From positions 1 to 51,764 of the forward strand of contig JAYOIK010000031.1 in assembly GCA_038118725.1 (NCBI GenBank): a stretch of DNA of 51,764 bases, read 5' to 3'. Origin of the DNA: JADHLJ01 sp038118725 (GTDB lineage Bacteria > Pseudomonadota > Alphaproteobacteria > Thalassobaculales > Thalassobaculaceae). A program made the translations under genes and the position numbers. A model generated the notes under the pieces. That model had not been told where the DNA came from, did no database searches, and worked only from the letters and a program-made list of their open reading frames with translations. Below are positions 32,396 through 41,339 of this stretch, in pieces (positions within the stretch are counted from its first letter, which is position 1; every line of letters begins with the position of its first letter).

Positions 32396-33112
32396 ATGGC
32401 TTCCAAGCAAACCGACAATGACGGACTGTTGAGCGGGATTCTGGTCCCGGTGGCGCGCGAGGGCTGGCCGTTCATCGGGGTCTTCGCGGGTGTTTCGGTG
32501 CTGCTCTTCATGGTGGCGGAACCGCTCGGATACGTGGGGGCGATCCTGACGCTGTGGTGCGTTTACTTCTTTCGCAATCCCGACAGGGTGACGCCAAGCC
32601 GGGAAGGTCTCGTGATCACGCCGGCCGACGGCGTCGTGCAATTGATCGTCGACAAAGCGCCACCGAAACAGCTCGAGATGGGGGACACGCCTGTTACCCG
32701 GATCAGCGTGTTCATGAATGTCTTCGACTGTCACGTGAATCGGATCCCCTGTGACGGCAGGATCGGTAAGCTCTCCTATATTCCCGGACGCTTCGTGAAC
32801 GCGGCTCTCGATAAGGCAAGCGAGGAGAATGAGCGGCAGATGCTCCGGATAGATCGACCCGACGGCAAGCAGGTGGCGGCGGTTCAGATCGCCGGCCTCG
32901 TCGCGCGGCGGATCATCTGCTACCTCCAGGACGACCAGACGGTACACGCGGGTGAGCGGTTCGGACTGATCCGTTTCGGCAGTCGCGTCGATGTGTATTT
33001 GCCGCCCGGCGTCGCCTCTCAGGTGGTGGTGGGACAGCGCTGTATCGCCGGCGAGACCGTGCTGGCGGATCTTCTCTCGGGCGAGCCGTCTCGCGCCGGC
33101 GAGGTTCGCTGA
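32396..33112 (+). CDS. psd: phosphatidylserine decarboxylase, short form
   Basis: A 238-aa inner-membrane-associated proenzyme that makes phosphatidylethanolamine from phosphatidylserine. Two hydrophobic helices (about 20-60) are followed by ITPADGVVQ (near residue 75), VFMNVFDCHVNR (about 103-114) and the autocleavage site G195-S196 in RFGSRVD, where the new pyruvoyl group forms. The short length and sequence match the single-chain form common in Alphaproteobacteria. A GTG immediately before the chosen ATG is an alternative start. The gene is 26 nt from pssA, which supplies its substrate. Confidence 0.95.
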   Translation: MASKQTDNDGLLSGILVPVAREGWPFIGVFAGVSVLLFMVAEPLGYVGAILTLWCVYFFRNPDRVTPSREGLVITPADGVVQLIVDKAPPKQLEMGDTPVTRISVFMNVFDCHVNRIPCDGRIGKLSYIPGRFVNAALDKASEENERQMLRIDRPDGKQVAAVQIAGLVARRIICYLQDDQTVHAGERFGLIRFGSRVDVYLPPGVASQVVVGQRCIAGETVLADLLSGEPSRAGEVR

Positions 33113-33138
33113 AGCGCCTATAACCGCGAGGTAACCTC

Positions 33139-33945
33139 ATGCTTTCGACAAGTCGCAAGCGCCGCTTCAAGGTCGTATCGCTCAGCACGCTGATCCCGAA
33201 CCTGATCACCGTGATGGCTTTGTGTTCCGGATTGAGCGGTATTCGCTTCGCCTTGCAGGAGCGCTGGGAGTTCGCCGTGGGCGCGATCGCGCTGGCGGCC
33301 GTGCTTGATACGCTGGACGGCCGCATGGCGCGGCTTCTGAACGGGCAAAGCAAGTTTGGCGCGGAACTGGATTCTCTCGCCGATTTCATCAGTTTCGGGG
33401 TATCTCCGGCCGTGATTTTGTTTCTCTGGACGACCCAGGACGTCAAGGGATTCGGCTGGATGTGCGCGCTGTTCTTCGCGACCTGCATGGCGCTGCGGTT
33501 GGCGCGCTTCAATACCAAGCTTGATGAGGTTGACCCGCCACCCTTCGCCAATAGGTTCTTTACCGGCGTGCCCGCGCCAGCGGCGGCGGGCCTGGGCTGC
33601 TTGCCCCTGATCCTTAGCTTCGTCGTGGGCGAGGGCGTGGTATCGCAACCGATCTTCGTGGCGGTTTGGATGGTCCTGATCGGGCTTATGATGGTCAGCA
33701 GTATCCCAACCTATTCCTTCAAGGGCACCCGGTTGCCACAGAAGCTGATGTTGCCGCTTCTGGTGATCGCCGGCCTGGTGATCGCCGGATTTTTGAGTGA
33801 GCCGTGGATGACCCTCGGAGGCATCATCATCGCCTACCTCGTCACCATTCCGCTCAGTTACCGCGGCTATCGACGTTTGATGGCCATGCACCTGGCGACC
33901 GCCGGAGAGGGCGGGGCGGATTCCGATGAAGAGGCAGCGCCCTGA
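33139..33945 (+). CDS. pssA: CDP-diacylglycerol-serine O-phosphatidyltransferase
   Basis: A 268-aa integral membrane enzyme that makes phosphatidylserine from CDP-diacylglycerol and serine, one step before Psd. The CDP-alcohol phosphatidyltransferase signature is complete: D60-G61-x2-A64-R65, G74, D78 and D82 in DTLDGRMARLLNG and FGAELDSLADF. About seven hydrophobic segments follow. GAGGT lies close upstream of the ATG. Psd-pssA adjacency is the standard alphaproteobacterial arrangement. Confidence 0.95.
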   Translation: MLSTSRKRRFKVVSLSTLIPNLITVMALCSGLSGIRFALQERWEFAVGAIALAAVLDTLDGRMARLLNGQSKFGAELDSLADFISFGVSPAVILFLWTTQDVKGFGWMCALFFATCMALRLARFNTKLDEVDPPPFANRFFTGVPAPAAAGLGCLPLILSFVVGEGVVSQPIFVAVWMVLIGLMMVSSIPTYSFKGTRLPQKLMLPLLVIAGLVIAGFLSEPWMTLGGIIIAYLVTIPLSYRGYRRLMAMHLATAGEGGADSDEEAAP

Positions 33946-34023
33946 GACGGCGGGTTGATCCTGTTTTCTTGAGATTACCCGGAGTTCTTTTGGTCACGCG
34001 TGGGTGACACAGTCCGCGTTCAA
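33946..34023. other. convergent intergenic region
   Basis: Seventy-eight nt between the ends of pssA and the FAD oxidoreductase. It has an inverted GTCAC/GTGAC pair near 33993-34009 but no T tract, so no terminator is claimed. Confidence 0.35.
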
Positions 34024-35355
34024 TCAGGACCCACCATGGTCGGGTTCCGCGAAACGAGCCAGGATTTCATCTCGCGGCAGCACCCATGACGGCTCCAGCA
34101 GTTGCGCCACCCGAACGGCCTGACGGTGGATGACCGGGTCCGCGTCGATGGCTTTTCGAAGTGCCTTCCGGAACCGATGATAGGGCTCGAAGTTACCGGG
34201 TAACTCCCCCCGGGTCCTTGGATAGAGATGATCCGCGTAGGCCCCCGCGGTCCAGGCTTTTTGGCTGACATCGGTAACCGCTGGAATGTAGTCGCCCGCC
34301 AGACCCGCCAGGTCCAGGCTCCCGCCGGCGTTGATACGCCGTTCCAGCATGTCTCCAAGTATCTCGGCGTGGACAGCCGCGACCGTCATTCCCTGGGCGA
34401 GCAGCGGGTTAAACGTCCCGATAACGTCGCCCAGGGGGAGCAATCCCGTGGGATACCTTGGCATCCGGCTGAAGAACCGGACCTTGGACTCGGGAATGTG
34501 AAACCGACGGGCCTTGCTCGCCGGAACAGCGTGACGGATCCGATTGAAAATTTCCGGCGATTCAAGCCCATCCAGAAACGCGAGACAGTCCGGCACGGTT
34601 GTCGGCGGTCGATCATCGAAACGGGTGACCATGCTTAGAAGCCAACGGTCTCCCTCGATCGAGACCACCGTCGCGCCCCGGACCTTGTCCGGCGCCGTGG
34701 CTCTCAGCACCAGGCACCACGGCTCGCCTCGCCAGCGTTCCGGGACATGGAAGAGGATGGTCGAGTAATGTAGGTCAATCCCGGTCGAGACCGACGGCGC
34801 CTGGCCGAAACCCTCTCGCGCGAGCCAGTCGGGAATCGGGCTGCCCCGTCCCATGGCGTCAATGACCAGATCGGCGGATAGATCCTCCCGGCCATCCCCC
34901 TCGATGATGACGCCGCTCACAACGCCGCTTTCGTTAAAGGTCAGGCCACGGAAACGCCTGCGCGGATGGAGTGCCACATTGCCGTTCGCCAGCAACCGTT
35001 GACGGATCACTTGTTCGAACAGGGCTCGGGTTTGGCTGGAAAGCGTGATGCCGAGGTCCCGGCGTGGATGCCAGCCGCCGCCCTCGAAAACCCTGAAGTC
35101 CAAGCCCACGCGCAGGGTCGTGCCGCCGGCTTCCGCCAGGCTTTCGCGAAAGCCGGGTAGGATGCTCTCGATGGCGAGCTCCCCGCGTTTCATCACCGCG
35201 TGAACTTGTGGGCCCTGGGGAACCCCGATCCTGGGCATGGGCGTGTCGGGTATCTGGTCGCGATCGAGTACCACCACATGCTCGAAAGCGCGGGAAAGCG
35301 CGCCGGCCGCGAGCAGGCCGCCGATTCCGGCTCCTAGGACGATCGCGCTACGCAT
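34024..35355 (-). CDS. FAD-dependent oxidoreductase (flavin monooxygenase-like)
   Basis: A 443-aa protein with an N-terminal FAD motif GAGIGG (8-13) and the block RIGVPQGPQVHAVMKRGELAIESILPGF (about residues 42-69), a pattern I associate with FAD-dependent monooxygenases frequent in Actinobacteria and some Proteobacteria. It also has the DVIGTFNPLLAQGMTVA segment near residue 313, the second FAD contact in this class. Its substrate is unknown; hydroxylation or halogenase-like chemistry are alternatives. The ribosome binding site is weak. It could have been gained by transfer, though base composition looks like its neighbours. Confidence 0.82.
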   Translation of the reverse strand: MRSAIVLGAGIGGLLAAGALSRAFEHVVVLDRDQIPDTPMPRIGVPQGPQVHAVMKRGELAIESILPGFRESLAEAGGTTLRVGLDFRVFEGGGWHPRRDLGITLSSQTRALFEQVIRQRLLANGNVALHPRRRFRGLTFNESGVVSGVIIEGDGREDLSADLVIDAMGRGSPIPDWLAREGFGQAPSVSTGIDLHYSTILFHVPERWRGEPWCLVLRATAPDKVRGATVVSIEGDRWLLSMVTRFDDRPPTTVPDCLAFLDGLESPEIFNRIRHAVPASKARRFHIPESKVRFFSRMPRYPTGLLPLGDVIGTFNPLLAQGMTVAAVHAEILGDMLERRINAGGSLDLAGLAGDYIPAVTDVSQKAWTAGAYADHLYPRTRGELPGNFEPYHRFRKALRKAIDADPVIHRQAVRVAQLLEPSWVLPRDEILARFAEPDHGGS

Positions 35356-35376
35356 GCCGTATCCGCGGCGCTGGGG

Positions 35377-35571
35377 TTAACGCGCGTCTTGGACGATGAA
35401 CTCCATCCCCGCCTTGGAGCCCACCCATAGGCCCGCCTTGGCTTTGCGAAGGCTGATCAGCAGGTCTCCGACCGAGACATCAGCCCAATCCCCGCGCAGT
35501 CGCACGACGGTGCCCGGCATGGTCTTGTCCGTATCCGTGCAAGTCACGGTCACCGTGTCGTCTAGGCGCAT
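35377..35571 (-). CDS. small protein of 64 aa, unknown function
   Basis: A frame from MRLDDTV to IVQDAR that reads like protein (alternating beta-strand pattern, TVVRLRGDWADVSVGDLLIS). It starts inside a longer frame whose upstream portion is a shadow of the DUF1134 gene. No good ribosome binding site and no family I recognise. It lies between the FAD oxidoreductase and DUF1134, 64 nt after the latter, so it may be translated from the same transcript. Coding status is uncertain. Confidence 0.5.
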   Translation of the reverse strand: MRLDDTVTVTCTDTDKTMPGTVVRLRGDWADVSVGDLLISLRKAKAGLWVGSKAGMEFIVQDAR

Positions 35572-35635
35572 GGGGCATCCCAGTTTCAGTGAAATTGAGC
35601 CATCGGAGGCCACCGCCGAGTGTCCCAGGCGTTGC

Positions 35636-36205
35636 CTAGAACGGCAACCAAGAATGTTCGGCGCCATAGTGCAGGTATCCGACATTCGCGCCGGTGCGTA
35701 GGCCGACACCCGTGCGGATCGGCGCCAGCACGACCTTGCTAGATTGCTGGTAACTGACACCGAGGCCGGCAACGAAATAGAAACTGCCCTCCACGGCGGG
35801 GAATCTTTGGAACAATTGCGCGTCCTCCTCCAGTCCGTAGACCAGGGTGAAGACTTTTGACGCGTTTCCGCCGACATCCCAGCCGATTGACGGTCCCTGC
35901 CAGAATACCTTGCGCGAGGCCGTTGATTTGCGATTCAAGTCGCCCTTGCCGTAACGCAGGCCAATGCCGATCGCGCCGCTGACCTCCTCGCCCGCGATAT
36001 AGCCGTTGGGCCGCCCTAGATCGTTGAAAACCTTTTCGATCGCCTTGGCGAGACCTTCGGTGGTATCGCCGAAGAAACCCTCGGCCTTGGCCGCGATCTC
36101 CTCGGGCGTGTAGGTGTTGTCTTGCGCCAGTAGTGCGCCGTGCGGGAACACCAGCAACGCCGCCAGGCAAACAATCCGAACCAGGTATCCTTGAATTCCA
36201 CGCAT
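35636..36205 (-). CDS. DUF1134 family exported protein
   Basis: A 189-aa protein of the alphaproteobacterial DUF1134 family. A signal peptide is visible (MRGIQGYLVRIVCLAALLVFPHGALLA, predicted cleavage after residue 27), then NTYTPEEIAAKAEGFFGDTTEGLAKAIEK and the long GAIGIGLRYGKGDLNRKS/FWQGPSIGWDVGGNA block typical of the family. It is predicted to be periplasmic; the function is unknown. The upstream part of the frame (to 36547) is not supported: it has no signal peptide and crosses the PadR promoter region. It points away from the PadR gene, with about 240 nt between them. Confidence 0.88.
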   Translation of the reverse strand: MRGIQGYLVRIVCLAALLVFPHGALLAQDNTYTPEEIAAKAEGFFGDTTEGLAKAIEKVFNDLGRPNGYIAGEEVSGAIGIGLRYGKGDLNRKSTASRKVFWQGPSIGWDVGGNASKVFTLVYGLEEDAQLFQRFPAVEGSFYFVAGLGVSYQQSSKVVLAPIRTGVGLRTGANVGYLHYGAEHSWLPF

Positions 36206-36401
36206 TGCCCGCTCGCTGAATGGTACGTGCCGAGAAGCAAGCAAATCACGTGGGCGGTTCAGGGTCAAATCCAGCTCGGTCGAGGCTTGGCGACCTCTCC
36301 TGGATGGCTTGCGATCGTGCGGCCGCGAAACCCGTTGGGCTGATGAATTTTTATTCGCCCTGGACTTGTCGCCGGGCCAACGCGGCTTATATATATCGGA
36401 C

Positions 36402-36430
36402 CGACATATATTGCGCCGAAATATAGATCG
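36402..36430. promoter_or_regulatory. candidate PadR operator (imperfect palindrome)
   Basis: Half-sites CGAnnTATATT (36402-36412) and AATATAnnTCG (36420-36430) flank a 7-bp centre, giving a symmetric 29-bp site just upstream of the PadR gene. A second AT-rich inverted repeat (ATATAT arms around 36389-36410) overlaps its left end. PadR repressors commonly bind AT-rich palindromes and autoregulate, so this is a plausible operator; binding is inferred. Confidence 0.55.
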
Positions 36431-36445
36431 GCGGTGGAATCCGTC

Positions 36446-36991
36446 ATGGACGTCAAAACGCTGTGCCTCGCCGTGCTCTCGAAGAGCGAGGCGAGTGGCT
36501 ATGAGATCAAGAAGGCTTTCGAGGAAGGTCCCTTCGCGCATTTTCAAACCGCTTCCTTCGGCGCCATCTATCCAGCGCTCGCGCGGCTTGCCGACGAAGG
36601 AATGGTGACGCTAACCGAGCACGCCCAGGACGGTAAGCCTGATAAGAAGCTGTATCGACTGACGGCCGCCGGCCGAGAGGCGCTGTTCGCGACCCTGGAG
36701 CTCATTCCCGGGCCGGATCAAATCCGCTCGGACTTGCTTTTTCTTCTGTTCTTCGCGGAGCATTTGCCGCCGCGCCGTATCGACGCGCTTATTGACGCGC
36801 GCATCGCTTACTTCAGGGGCGCCCTGGCGCATATGAACGAATTGGACGCGCAGGGTCCTTGCGATATTGGCCATGGTTTCGTGCGCGGCTTTGGTCGCGC
36901 CGTTTATCAGGCCGCCGCGGACTATTTAGAGACCAATCGAGCCCGATTGGTCTCCGACGTGTCCGCGCTGAACCGCAATGCCGCGGATTGA
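36446..36991 (+). CDS. PadR family transcriptional regulator
   Basis: A 181-aa winged-helix repressor. The N-terminal domain (about residues 1-80) has LCLAVLSKSEASGYEIKKAF, SFGAIYPALARLADEGMVTL and KPDKKLYRLTAAG, the standard PadR motifs; the C-terminal half is helical and mediates dimerisation (PadR subfamily with a long C-terminus). The ATG lies 15 nt after the candidate operator; a GTG at 36434 is an alternative start closer to it. It is followed by an RND efflux pair, 39 nt away, and probably represses it as well as itself. The inducer is unknown. Confidence 0.9.
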   Translation: MDVKTLCLAVLSKSEASGYEIKKAFEEGPFAHFQTASFGAIYPALARLADEGMVTLTEHAQDGKPDKKLYRLTAAGREALFATLELIPGPDQIRSDLLFLLFFAEHLPPRRIDALIDARIAYFRGALAHMNELDAQGPCDIGHGFVRGFGRAVYQAAADYLETNRARLVSDVSALNRNAAD

Positions 36992-37030
36992 TGAAATGAC
37001 GCAAACCCGCCCAAGCCGAAGGCAAAATCG

Positions 37031-38131
37031 ATGAAAATCAGAGGTTCGATCATCACGGCAAGCATCCTGGCCCTGGCCGTCGGGGGCTGGATCCTTTCGG
37101 GACAATTGGGCGACGCGCCGCCGACGCAAGCCGCCGAGCGCCAAACGGCGGCGGCGACAAAGAAGGAGCGCGCTCCGACCGCGGTACGAACCCGTCGGAT
37201 CGCCGCCGAGGAGTATGCCTCGGTGATTCTGGTTACCGGCCAGACCGAGGCATCCCGACAAATCACCATTCGCTCGCAACTCGACGGGCGGGTGAAGCTG
37301 GTCGGGGCGAAAGAAGGTCAGGGCGTCAAACGCGGCCAGATGCTCATGACATTCGACGAAGAGGATTGGCCTGCCCGCGTCGAGGAAGCCGAGGCAAGGG
37401 TCAAGCAACGTGAACTTGAGCACGACGCGGCCAAGAAATTGGCGAAGAAGGGTTTCCAGGCGCAGACCAGACTCGCGGAGGCTTTCGCGAATCTCCAGGC
37501 GTCGAAGAGACAACTCACCCGAATGCTGACCGATCTTCGAAACACGGTGATCTTCGCGCCGTTCGACGCCGTTTTGAATGAACGCCATGTCGAAATCGGC
37601 GACGTGCTACGCAAGGGCGACGAGATCGCCGAGCTGATTGACCTGGACCCGATCCTGGTTACCGCGCATGTTTCCGAGCGCGACTATCTGAACTTGGAGC
37701 TTGGCCAGGCCGCGCGGGCCAAACTGGCCGACGGCTCGGAATTTCCAGGCGTCGTCCGATTTGTCTCGTCCTCGGCCGACCCGAACACGCGAACCTTCAG
37801 GGTTGAGTTGGAGATACCGAACCCGGGCGCAACGCTGGTGGCCGGGGTCACCGCCGAATTGGCCCTGCCGCTGCCGCCGATACCCGCGCATCGCATCTCC
37901 GCCGCGCTGTTCACCTTGGATTCGGAAGGGCGCCTGGGTCTGAAGACCGTGGACGAAGCCAATACCGTTGTCTTTCAGCCCGTGCGTATCGTCGGTGGAA
38001 CCGAGCGGGAGGTTTTCGTGACCGGACTGCCAGCGGTGGCCAATGTGATCACCGTCGGCCAGGACTTCGTGATCGCCGGCGAGAAGGTCGCGCCGGTGCC
38101 CGAGAAAAACACGCCCGGAGCCTCGTCGTGA
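37031..38131 (+). CDS. RND efflux periplasmic adaptor (membrane fusion protein)
   Basis: A 366-aa HlyD/AcrA-type adaptor. An N-terminal helix (ITASILALAVGGWILSG) anchors it, followed by the barrel-sandwich (TGQTEASRQITIRSQLDGRV), an alpha-hairpin (about residues 115-170), the second barrel-sandwich half (DLRNTVIFAPFDAVLNERHVEIGD) and beta-barrel domains. It bridges the pump to an outer-membrane channel. Its stop overlaps the pump start by 4 nt (GTGA), so the two are made together. No outer-membrane channel gene lies in the window. Confidence 0.93.
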   Translation: MKIRGSIITASILALAVGGWILSGQLGDAPPTQAAERQTAAATKKERAPTAVRTRRIAAEEYASVILVTGQTEASRQITIRSQLDGRVKLVGAKEGQGVKRGQMLMTFDEEDWPARVEEAEARVKQRELEHDAAKKLAKKGFQAQTRLAEAFANLQASKRQLTRMLTDLRNTVIFAPFDAVLNERHVEIGDVLRKGDEIAELIDLDPILVTAHVSERDYLNLELGQAARAKLADGSEFPGVVRFVSSSADPNTRTFRVELEIPNPGATLVAGVTAELALPLPPIPAHRISAALFTLDSEGRLGLKTVDEANTVVFQPVRIVGGTEREVFVTGLPAVANVITVGQDFVIAGEKVAPVPEKNTPGASS

Positions 38132-41100
38132 ACACGATCATCAATGCCGCGCTGTCACGGTCGCGCACCACGCTATCGGCGTTGCTGCTGATCCTGATCG
38201 CCGGGACCGTGGCGTATATTGATATCCCCAAGGAATCCGACCCGGACGTTAATATTCCGATTGTCTACGTCCAGATGCACCACGACGGCATTTCGCCCGA
38301 GGACGCCGAGCGAATGCTGCTGCGCCCGATGGAAACCGAGCTTCGCGGCATCGAGGGCGTGAAGGAGATGCGCGCCAACGGTTATGAAGGCGGCGCCAGC
38401 GTGGTGCTTGAGTTCGATGCCGGCTTCGACGCCGACAAGGCTTTGACGGACGTGCGGGAGAAGGTGGATCTGGCACAACCCGACCTGCCCGATGACACCG
38501 ACGAGCCGACGGTTCACGAGGTCAATGTCAGTCTGTTCCCGGTTCTGGTGGTGACTCTATCAGGCGATATTCCCGAGCGAAAACTGCTGCATCTGGCGCG
38601 CGGCCTTAGGGATCGGATCGAAGGCATCGGCACGGTTCTGGAAGCCAAGCTCACCGGGAACCGCGAGGAGTTGATCGAGGTCGTCGTCGATCCCCTGCGC
38701 ATGGACAGTTACGGCATCGATTCCGTCGCGGTGCTGCAAACCGTCGCGCGCTCCAACATGCTGGTGGCGGCGGGTACCATGGATACCGGCAACGGCCGCT
38801 TCCCGATCAAGGTTCCGGGGTTGTACGAGAACCTTCAGGATATCCTGACCCAGCCGATCAAGGTTGATGGCGACGCGGTGGTGACGATCGGCGACATCGC
38901 CTACGTCCAACGTACTTTCAAGGACCGCGATTCCGTTGCTCGCTTGTCTGGAGAAGCGTCAATAGGCTTGGAAATCTCCAAGCGGACCGGCGAGAACATC
39001 ATCGAGACCATAGAGAAGGTTCGTGACGTGGTCGCCGATGCCTCGAGTGACTGGCCGGAGGGCGTAAGGGTCACCTTCTCCCAGGACCGCTCGACCAATA
39101 TCCGACGGATGCTGACGGATCTTCAGAACAACGTCCTAAGCGCCGTGCTGCTGGTCATGGTGGTGATCGTCGGCGCGCTGGGCTGGCGCTCCGGCGTGCT
39201 GGTGGGGGTGGCGATCCCCGGCTCGTTCCTGCTCGGTATTCTCGTGCTCTCTATGCTTGGGCTGACGATCAATATCGTCGTGCTCTTCAGTCTCATCCTC
39301 GCGGTCGGCATGCTGGTCGACGGCGCGATCGTCGTGACCGAGTTCGCCGACCGAAAGATGGCCGAGGGCGCGCCGCGCCTGCAGGCCTATGGCGACGCGG
39401 CCAAACGCATGGCCTGGCCGATCACCGCGTCGACGGCGACCACCCTGGCCGCCTTCATGCCGCTGATATTCTGGCCGGGCGTCGTCGGCGAATTCATGAA
39501 GTTCCTGCCGATCACCCTTGTCGCGACCTTGTCCGCATCGCTTCTTATGGCGTTGCTTTTCGTGCCGGCCTTGGGCGCGCGGATCGGCAGGCCAGGCGCG
39601 CAGGACCCTGATGCCGCCCGCAATCTAGCGCTCGCGGAAAACGGTGATCTTGCCGAGATTTCGGGCGCGACCGGGCTCTACATTCGGCTGCTGCGCCGGG
39701 CGCTGCGTCATCCCGGCAAGATCCTGATCGGCGCCTTCGCGATGCTGATCGGCGTTCAATATCTCTACGCGGTGGCGGGCAACGGCGTGCAGTTCTTTCC
39801 CGAGGTCGAACCGGAGAACGCCAAGATCTATGTGCATGCCCGAGGCAATCTCTCCACGGATGAGAAAGCCGCGCTGGTGATGGACGTTGAACGCGAGGTG
39901 CTGGCGCTTGACGAGTTCAAGTCGGTCTATACCTTCGTCGGCAAGACCGATGGCGGCGGCCAGGATATCGCCGAGGATGTCATCGGCTCAATCCTGCTCG
40001 AATTCAAGGACTGGCAAGAACGCCGTCCCGCCCAGGAGACCTTGGACAAGATCGTCGAACGCGCGTCGCGCTACGCGGGGATCGTCGTCGAGCCGGCCAA
40101 GGACAAGGCCGGCCCGCCAACCGGAAAACCCCTGCAGATCCAGGTTCGGTCCGATCACCCCGACGATCTCGTGCAAACCGTCGCGCTTATCCGTGAGCAT
40201 TTCGATGGAATGAAGGGGCTGGCGAATATCGAGGATGATCGAGATATCCCGGGCATTGAGTGGCGCCTCAAGGTCGACCGCGCGCAGGCCGCGAAATTCG
40301 GCACCGATGTCGCCTTGGTCGGAAACTACGTCCAACTCGTGACCAAGGGGTTGAAGATCACGGAGTATCGACCCGACGATAGCGACGAGGAAATCGATGT
40401 CGTGGTCCGCTATCCCGAGGCCTACCGCAAGCTTGACCAACTGCAACGCATCAGGATTCTGACGGAAAAGGGACTGGTTCCGATCTCCGGCTTTATCGAT
40501 TGGTCGCCGGAGCCCAAGGTCGGCACGATCAAGCGCGTCGACGCCAGCCGGGTGATGACGGTGAAAGCGGACGTTCAGCCGGGGGTGCTGCCGGACGCCA
40601 AGGCCCGCGAGTTGCGGGAATGGCTTGCGACCATCGAGTTGCCGGAAACCGTCGAGGTGGTGTTCAAGGGCGAGGACGAGGAGCAGGCGGAGGCCCAGGC
40701 CTTCCTGATGAAGGCCTTCGGTGTCGCGCTGTTCGTGATGGCGATCATCCTGGTGACCCAGTTCAACAGTTTCTACAGCGCGTTCCTGATCCTCTCGGCC
40801 GTGATCATGTCCACCATCGGCGTGATGCTCGGCCTGATGATCACCGGAAAGCCCTTCGGTATCGTGATGACGGGCGTCGGCGTAATCGCCCTGGCGGGGA
40901 TCGTGGTGAACAACAATATCGTTCTGATCGACACGTTCGATCACATGAAGAAACGGTCGAGCGACGCCATGGACGCGGTCCTGCGCACCGGCGCCCAGCG
41001 CTTGCGGCCGGTTCTGCTGACCACGGTCACGACGATCCTCGGCCTCTTGCCGATGGTCTTTCAGGTCAATATCGATTTCGTGACCCGAGAGATCACCCAT

Positions 41101-41283
41101 GGCGCGCCGTCGACCCAGTGGTGGGTTTCGCTGGCCAGCGCGATTGTCTTCGGCCTTGGCTTCGCCAGCATCCTGACCTTGCTCGTCACGCCCTGCGCGT
41201 TGATGGTACGCGAGAACCTCTCGACTTGGAGAGCCGGTCGGCGAGCCGGGAGAGGGGGCTCGGAAGCGGTGCCGGCGGAGTAA
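38128..41283 (+). CDS. RND family efflux pump permease
   Basis: A 1051-aa inner-membrane transporter with about 12 helices and two large periplasmic loops. Segments include DIPKESDPDVNIP (about residues 32-44), GMLVDGAIVVTEFADRK (helix 4 with the proton-relay Asp; the usual second Asp is absent, as in some RND subfamilies), FMPLIFWPGVVGEF and the second-half LAGIVVNNNIVLIDTFDH. The start is a GTG that overlaps the adaptor stop. With the adaptor it should export hydrophobic compounds or metals; the exact class (multidrug or heavy-metal) is not decided by sequence. It ends convergent with the hydratase gene. Confidence 0.94.
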   Translation: MNTIINAALSRSRTTLSALLLILIAGTVAYIDIPKESDPDVNIPIVYVQMHHDGISPEDAERMLLRPMETELRGIEGVKEMRANGYEGGASVVLEFDAGFDADKALTDVREKVDLAQPDLPDDTDEPTVHEVNVSLFPVLVVTLSGDIPERKLLHLARGLRDRIEGIGTVLEAKLTGNREELIEVVVDPLRMDSYGIDSVAVLQTVARSNMLVAAGTMDTGNGRFPIKVPGLYENLQDILTQPIKVDGDAVVTIGDIAYVQRTFKDRDSVARLSGEASIGLEISKRTGENIIETIEKVRDVVADASSDWPEGVRVTFSQDRSTNIRRMLTDLQNNVLSAVLLVMVVIVGALGWRSGVLVGVAIPGSFLLGILVLSMLGLTINIVVLFSLILAVGMLVDGAIVVTEFADRKMAEGAPRLQAYGDAAKRMAWPITASTATTLAAFMPLIFWPGVVGEFMKFLPITLVATLSASLLMALLFVPALGARIGRPGAQDPDAARNLALAENGDLAEISGATGLYIRLLRRALRHPGKILIGAFAMLIGVQYLYAVAGNGVQFFPEVEPENAKIYVHARGNLSTDEKAALVMDVEREVLALDEFKSVYTFVGKTDGGGQDIAEDVIGSILLEFKDWQERRPAQETLDKIVERASRYAGIVVEPAKDKAGPPTGKPLQIQVRSDHPDDLVQTVALIREHFDGMKGLANIEDDRDIPGIEWRLKVDRAQAAKFGTDVALVGNYVQLVTKGLKITEYRPDDSDEEIDVVVRYPEAYRKLDQLQRIRILTEKGLVPISGFIDWSPEPKVGTIKRVDASRVMTVKADVQPGVLPDAKARELREWLATIELPETVEVVFKGEDEEQAEAQAFLMKAFGVALFVMAIILVTQFNSFYSAFLILSAVIMSTIGVMLGLMITGKPFGIVMTGVGVIALAGIVVNNNIVLIDTFDHMKKRSSDAMDAVLRTGAQRLRPVLLTTVTTILGLLPMVFQVNIDFVTREITHGAPSTQWWVSLASAIVFGLGFASILTLLVTPCALMVRENLSTWRAGRRAGRGGSEAVPAE

Positions 41284-41339
41284 TGGTGGGAGTGCGTGCG
41301 TCTCCATGCGACCGCGCATCGGCGCGGAGCCGGGTTACC

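Noticed and set aside
39988..41319. 443-aa minus-strand frame opposite the RND pump
   Set aside because: Antisense shadow; high His/Asp/Arg content and no domain.
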